Positions 58,616-61,978 of a stretch of DNA of 61,978 bases are shown piece by piece. Position 1 is the first letter of the stretch; each line of letters starts with the position of its first letter. This DNA is from JBCCJA01 sp039045975 (GTDB lineage: Bacteria > Planctomycetota > Planctomycetia > Planctomycetales > Planctomycetaceae), in contig JBCCJA010000019.1 of the NCBI GenBank assembly GCA_039045975.1, positions 1 through 61,978 of the forward strand, in the 5' to 3' direction. Below the pieces are notes generated by a model. That model was not told the origin of the DNA. It did no database searches and saw nothing but the letters and a program-made list of their open reading frames with translations. A program made the translations under genes and the position numbers.

Positions 58616-58682
58616 TAGCCCGCGACGTAAGCCGTCGGACCGAGAAAAGATTCGCGGTCCGACACCTGACGGCTCGGGCTTT
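58616..58682. repeat. REP-like inverted pair between rpoZ and coaC
   Basis: The left unit begins TAGCCCGCGACGTAAGCC; the right unit ends CGGCTCGGGCTT. The arms are imperfect, but an inner stem GTCGGACCG/CGGTCCGAC is perfect around about 12 nt. It could act as an mRNA stem that separates rpoZ from coaC. Confidence 0.6.
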
Positions 58683-58715
58683 CGGAGATTCTTGAATCCG
58701 CCCGCTGGACGGATC

Positions 58716-58991
58716 TCACAGGTCGTCGAGCGACGGCCCGCCGTCGCCGGCGCCGTGGTCGAGGATGTCCCCGCCGCCTTCGACCGCCTTCACCTGGCCC
58801 GAGGTGTCGAGGAAGATCTTGTTCTGGAGGATCTCGGCGACGACGACCTCCATCTGGTTCTTCGTCTGCAGTTCGACCAGCGGGCGGGCCCCGCGGTTGA
58901 GCGCGACGAGCCGCTTCTGGATCAGCGAAGACAGCTTGAACCGCCCCCCGACCTTTTTGACGATCGTCTCTTCTTTAAACGCGTCGAGCAT
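58716..58991 (-). CDS. rpoZ: RNA polymerase omega subunit
   Basis: A 91-residue omega-like protein. GGRFKLSSLIQKRLVALNRGARPLV at 15-39 is the conserved helix-turn that clamps beta-prime. ELQTKNQMEVVVAEILQNKIFLD follows, then an acidic tail. It overlaps the end of gmk by 17 bp, so the two are translated together, as gmk-rpoZ pairs often are. Confidence 0.88.
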   Translation of the reverse strand: MLDAFKEETIVKKVGGRFKLSSLIQKRLVALNRGARPLVELQTKNQMEVVVAEILQNKIFLDTSGQVKAVEGGGDILDHGAGDGGPSLDDL

Positions 58992-59580
58992 CGATCTCGG
59001 CCTCTTTGTCTTTCAATATCTGGGCGATCTCGCCGGCGGCGCGATCGACTTCGTCGTTAATGATCCGGTGGTCGTAGGCGTCGGCGGCGGCGAGTTCTTC
59101 CCTCGCGACGGCGAGCCGGCGTTCGATCGTTTCTTCCGTCTCCGTGCCGCGGTCACGCAGGCGGCGTTCGAACTCGGCGAGGGTCGCGGTCTCCAAAAAC
59201 ACGAGGACGGCGTCGGGAAACTTCTCCCGGACCGCCCGGGCCCCGGCGACGTCGATCTCGAGCAGGCACCAGGCCCCGCCGGCGGCGGCCCGTTCGACCT
59301 CCGAGACGAGCGTCCCGTACCAGTAGCCCCGCCCGAACACCTCGGCGGTCTCCAAAAATTCGCCCCGGTCGCGGGCGGCGTGGAACTCCTCGTCGGTCAA
59401 AAATCGATAATCGTGGCCGTCCCGTTCGTGCGGCCTCGGCGGCCGTGTCGTCGCCGAGACCGACTTCACCAGCGGGACCGCGTTCAGTTCTTCCAGTCTC
59501 GCGACGACCGTCGTCTTGCCGGCCCCGCTCGGTCCGGAGATCACGAGCACCCGGGTCGGGGCTGATGGGGGCTCGGTCAT
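58975..59580 (-). CDS. gmk: Guanylate kinase
   Basis: A 201-residue kinase phosphorylating GMP to GDP. The P-loop VISGPSGAGKTT is at 12-23. SATTRPPRPHERDGHDYRFL near 41-60 is the GMP-binding segment, and RGYWYGTLVSEV near 84-95 and LEIDVAGARAV near 107-117 are further hallmarks. It lies between the yicC-like gene and rpoZ, a widely conserved order. Confidence 0.95.
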   Translation of the reverse strand: MTEPPSAPTRVLVISGPSGAGKTTVVARLEELNAVPLVKSVSATTRPPRPHERDGHDYRFLTDEEFHAARDRGEFLETAEVFGRGYWYGTLVSEVERAAAGGAWCLLEIDVAGARAVREKFPDAVLVFLETATLAEFERRLRDRGTETEETIERRLAVAREELAAADAYDHRIINDEVDRAAGEIAQILKDKEAEIDARRV

Positions 59581-59622
59581 CCGGCGTGACGTCGGTCGGT
59601 CTGGCGTGCCGGGACGGGCCGG

Positions 59623-60507
59623 CTATTCAATGTTTTGCAGGATTTCGCGGATCTTTTCAACCGCCGCCTTCATCGCCACGACCCGCCGGGCGAGCCCGGC
59701 GTCGTTCGCCTTCGACCCGATCGTGTTGACCTCGCGGTTGATCTCCTGCGTCAGGAAGTCGAGCTTCCGCCCGATCGCCTCGTCCGACGCGAGGAACGTT
59801 TCGAGCTGTTCCAGGTGCGAACCGAGGCGGACGACCTCTTCGTTCACGTCGGCCTTGTCGGCGAACAGGGCCGCCTCGCGGGCGACCGCCTCGTCGGCGA
59901 CGTCGGCCTCCGTATCGGCCAGCAGGGCCGACAGCCGTTCCTTGAGCCGGTCCCGGTACCGCGTGACGACCTGCGGCGACTCCTCCGCAACGGCCCGCCG
60001 CTGTTCGTCGAGGACGGCGGCCTGTGTCTGCAGGTCGGCGGCCATCGCGGCGCCCTCGTCCCGGCGGAACTTTTCGAACACCTGCAAGGCCGTCGCGAGG
60101 GTTTCGAGCACCGTCGGGCCGATCGACGCGGCGTCGGGCGGGGCCTCACCGCCGGTGAGCATCACGCCCGGCAGCCCGAGGAGACGTCCGCCGTCGGCCA
60201 GTTCGGGCAGGCCGAGTTCGTCGCGGACGGCCCGCCATTCGTCCCAGAACGCCTTGAGCCGGTCGCGGTCGATCGCGTGGCCCGACGACGCGGCATCACT
60301 GTCGCAGCGGATAGACACATTGACCGAGCCGCGGGCGACGACCGCCTTGACCCGCTTTTCGATCTCAGCCTCAAGCCCCGACAGCCCGTCGGGCAGGCGG
60401 ACCGACAGCTTCAGGTGGCGGTTGTTGACGGCCCGGATCTCGGCCGTGACGGTCCAGCCGTCGCGGTCGGCCGAGGCGTCGCCGAAGCCGGTCATACTCG
60501 CGGGCAT
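59623..60507 (-). CDS. YicC-family endoribonuclease-like protein
   Basis: A 294-residue protein with the YicC start SMTGFGDASADRDGWTVTAEIRAVNNRHLKLSVRLP at 3-38 and the end LGSHLEQLETFLASDEAIGRKLDFLTQEINREVNTIGSKAND, both invariant family signatures. E. coli YicC is linked to degradation of a small RNA and is now described as an endoribonuclease. The order yicC-gmk-rpoZ is conserved in many phyla. Confidence 0.92.
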   Translation of the reverse strand: MPASMTGFGDASADRDGWTVTAEIRAVNNRHLKLSVRLPDGLSGLEAEIEKRVKAVVARGSVNVSIRCDSDAASSGHAIDRDRLKAFWDEWRAVRDELGLPELADGGRLLGLPGVMLTGGEAPPDAASIGPTVLETLATALQVFEKFRRDEGAAMAADLQTQAAVLDEQRRAVAEESPQVVTRYRDRLKERLSALLADTEADVADEAVAREAALFADKADVNEEVVRLGSHLEQLETFLASDEAIGRKLDFLTQEINREVNTIGSKANDAGLARRVVAMKAAVEKIREILQNIE

Positions 60508-60544
60508 CGCGGCTCCGTGCGGGCGTCGGCCCGCGGGGTGCGGG

Positions 60545-60943
60545 TCACTCGGTGCTGCCGGCCTCGGCTTCGTCCTCGACGCTACCGGCCTCGCCGACGC
60601 CCTCGGTCGCGAAGATGTCTTCGAGCGATTCCTCGTCGTCGGTCGAACCGATCGACGCGGCGGCCTGTTCGTCGGCGTTCGATTCGAACCGTCCGCCCGA
60701 CTCGGCCCGCATGGCGTAACTGGCCAGCCCCGCCAGCGAGACCCAAACGACCGCCATCACGACGGTGATCTTCGTGAACACGTCGCCCGCCTTCGTGCCG
60801 AGGGCCGACTGGCCGCCGGCGCCGCCGAACGCCCCGGCTAGGCCGCCGCCACGGCCCCGCTGCAGCAGCACGATGAAAATCATCAGCAGGCCGACGAACG
60901 CCAGGCCGGTGATCGACAGGTAAGACCAGATGTAATCGAACAT
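60545..60943 (-). CDS. secG: Preprotein translocase subunit SecG
   Basis: A 132-residue protein. Two membrane helices (about 9-30 ITGLAFVGLLMIFIVLLQRGRGG and 60-79 ITVVMAVVWVSLAGLASYAM) flank the conserved cytoplasmic loop GRGGGLAGAFGGAGGQSALGTKAGD. The C-terminal acidic tail (SIGSTDDEESLEDIFATEG) is longer than usual. It is adjacent to tpiA, as in many bacteria. Confidence 0.92.
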   Translation of the reverse strand: MFDYIWSYLSITGLAFVGLLMIFIVLLQRGRGGGLAGAFGGAGGQSALGTKAGDVFTKITVVMAVVWVSLAGLASYAMRAESGGRFESNADEQAAASIGSTDDEESLEDIFATEGVGEAGSVEDEAEAGSTE

Positions 60944-60989
60944 GACTCGCGGCCCCTCGGGCCGGACAAAGAGGATTCGGGCGTCTCCG

Positions 60990-61745
60990 TCACGCCGCGT
61001 CGATGATCGGCAGGAACGTCTCGGCCTTCAAGCTCGCCCCGCCGACGAGGGCGCCGTCGATGTCGGGCTGGCCGAGTAACTCCGCCGCGTTCGCCGGCTT
61101 CACGCTGCCGCCGTATTGAATGCGGACGGCGTCGGCGACGTCGGCCCCGTAGGCGTCCGCCATCTTGCCGCGGACGAAGGCGTGGACCTCTTGGGCCTGC
61201 TCCGGCGTGGCGGTCTTGCCGGTGCCGATCGCCCAGACCGGCTCATACGCGATCGTGACGGCCGTCATCTGTTCGGCCGTGACGCCGGCGAGGCTGCCGG
61301 TCAGCTGAGTCTCGACGACCTTCTCGGTGTCGCCGGCTTCGCGTTCCTCGAGCAGTTCGCCGACGCAGAGGATCACGCCGAGCCCGCCGGCGAGCGTCGC
61401 GTGCACTTTTTTGTTGATCAACGCGTCGTCCTCGCCCAGCACGACCCGGCGTTCGCTGTGGCCGAGGATCGCGTGCGAGCAGCCGACGTCGGCAAGCATG
61501 CCGACCGAGACCTCGCCGGTGTAAGCCCCCGACGGCTCGTGCCAGACGTTCTGCGACCCGACGAGCAGCGGCGTGTCGGCGACGGCGGCTTTGATCGCGT
61601 GGAGGTACGGGAAGGGCGGGGCGACGAGGACGTCGACGCCGTCGGACGCGGCGGCCTGAGAGGCGACCGCTTTCGCCAGTTCGACGCCGCTGGCGGCGTC
61701 GGTGTTCATCTTCCAGTTGCCGGCGATGAAGGGGCGGCGGGGCAT
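60990..61745 (-). CDS. tpiA: Triosephosphate isomerase
   Basis: A 251-residue TIM barrel. GNWKMN near 9-14 contains the substrate Asn and Lys, AILGHSERR near 92-100 the electrophilic His, and YEPVWAIGTGKTATPEQAQ near 165-183 the catalytic Glu and lid. YGGSVKPANAAELL and DGALVGGASL bind phosphate. It interconverts the two products of the aldolase encoded at 5.3 kb. Confidence 0.96.
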   Translation of the reverse strand: MPRRPFIAGNWKMNTDAASGVELAKAVASQAAASDGVDVLVAPPFPYLHAIKAAVADTPLLVGSQNVWHEPSGAYTGEVSVGMLADVGCSHAILGHSERRVVLGEDDALINKKVHATLAGGLGVILCVGELLEEREAGDTEKVVETQLTGSLAGVTAEQMTAVTIAYEPVWAIGTGKTATPEQAQEVHAFVRGKMADAYGADVADAVRIQYGGSVKPANAAELLGQPDIDGALVGGASLKAETFLPIIDAA

Positions 61746-61759
61746 GGGGTGGCTTTCGA

Positions 61760-61855
61760 GGCGAGCCGGGCGGCGTCAGCCCCCGGATGCGTGCGGGAAT
61801 CGGTGAACGTCACTCTTTATCGAACGCTTCCCCGGGCTGACGCCCGGGGCTCGCC
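61760..61855. repeat. REP pair (tail-to-tail) between pheA and tpiA
   Basis: The arm 61760-61790 is identical over 31 nt to the right arm of the 20.7-kb pair. The arm 61824-61855 matches that pair's left arm. Compared with 20.7 kb the two arms are in the opposite order, so they behave as separable units. The pheA stop (61858-61860) is 3 bp beyond the pair. Confidence 0.8.
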
Positions 61856-61857
61856 TC

Positions 61858-61978
61858 TTAAACGACGGCGTCGTTCCGAGGGTACGAGCCGAGCTGTTCC
61901 AAGCGGACAGCTTTCTTCTCGATGTCTTTGAGCAGCTTGGCGACGGGGGCGTCGTCGGCGTGGCCCTCGAAGTCGAGG
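61858..61978 (-). CDS. pheA: Prephenate dehydratase / chorismate mutase, 3' end only
   Basis: The last 39 codons before the TAA (61858-61860); the gene runs off the window edge. The translation reads LDFEGHADDAPVAKLLKDIEKK and ends LGSYPRNDAVV, the typical C-terminus of the ACT domain of PheA, which makes phenylpyruvate from prephenate and is inhibited by phenylalanine. Upstream part not visible, so the presence of the mutase domain is unknown. Confidence 0.8.
   Translation of the reverse strand, partial: LDFEGHADDAPVAKLLKDIEKKAVRLEQLGSYPRNDAVV

Overview
The window is high-G+C chromosomal DNA from a planctomycete. The evidence is a DUF1559 pseudopilin-like protein (H-X9-DG type) beside an ECF sigma factor and a FecR-type anti-sigma protein, two exported sulfatases and a GH29 fucosidase, an ABC-permease/CPBP-protease fusion, menaquinone synthesis by the futalosine route (mqnA, mqnC), and outer-membrane genes (lpxC, lpxA, OmpH-like, inverse-autotransporter-like). 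Nothing points to a phage or plasmid; it reads as core genome with small mobile or repetitive intrusions.

Layout. 0.1-2 kb (minus): ubiE-ubiX and a small conserved protein. 2-6.3 kb (plus): a large secreted protein and class II aldolase, facing homoserine dehydrogenase (minus). 7.8-12.3 kb (plus): mqnA-mqnC, then an ABC-2 exporter pair. 12.7-14.3 kb: exported fucosidase. 14.3-19.6 kb (minus): sigma factor - FecR - DUF1559 - lipoprotein - PQQ-like propeller. 19.9-27.1 kb (plus): ABC ATPase, ABC/CPBP fusion, amidohydrolase, a 604-residue protein and a methyltransferase. 27.4-31.3 kb (plus): envelope block OmpH - lpxC - lpxA - Gfo/Idh oxidoreductase. 31.6-36.6 kb: a 1670-residue barrel plus beta-helix surface protein. 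36.7-42.3 kb (minus): RND efflux operon and a DUF151 protein. 42.4-43.3 kb: a low-G+C single-gene island. 43.4-51.5 kb (minus): valS, cimA, sulfatase, monohaem protein, HicA-like protein. 51.7-53.3 kb (plus): second sulfatase. 53.3-62 kb (minus): Tat-exported oxidoreductase, then ftsK, coaB, coaC, rpoZ, gmk, yicC-like, secG, tpiA and the 3' end of pheA.

The most notable observation is a 120-bp MITE-like element (51764-51883). It has 14-bp terminal inverted repeats and an exact 9-bp target duplication, and it sits inside the signal-peptide codons of the second sulfatase. Element plus duplication adds 129 bp (43 codons) and leaves the frame open. Deleting it restores a textbook signal peptide. 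A diverged relative lies at 12530-12649. The intergenic spaces also carry about a dozen REP-like palindromic units, most with a GGCG(T/C)NAGCC-type core; several touch or supply the stop codon of the adjacent gene. Other points: a Cys4 insertion in ValRS, a Cys-rich segment in MqnA, a FecR protein with an unusual C-terminal domain, and a Gfo/Idh gene beside lpxA that may indicate diamino-sugar lipid A. No tRNA, rRNA, CRISPR array or complete transposase gene was recognised.
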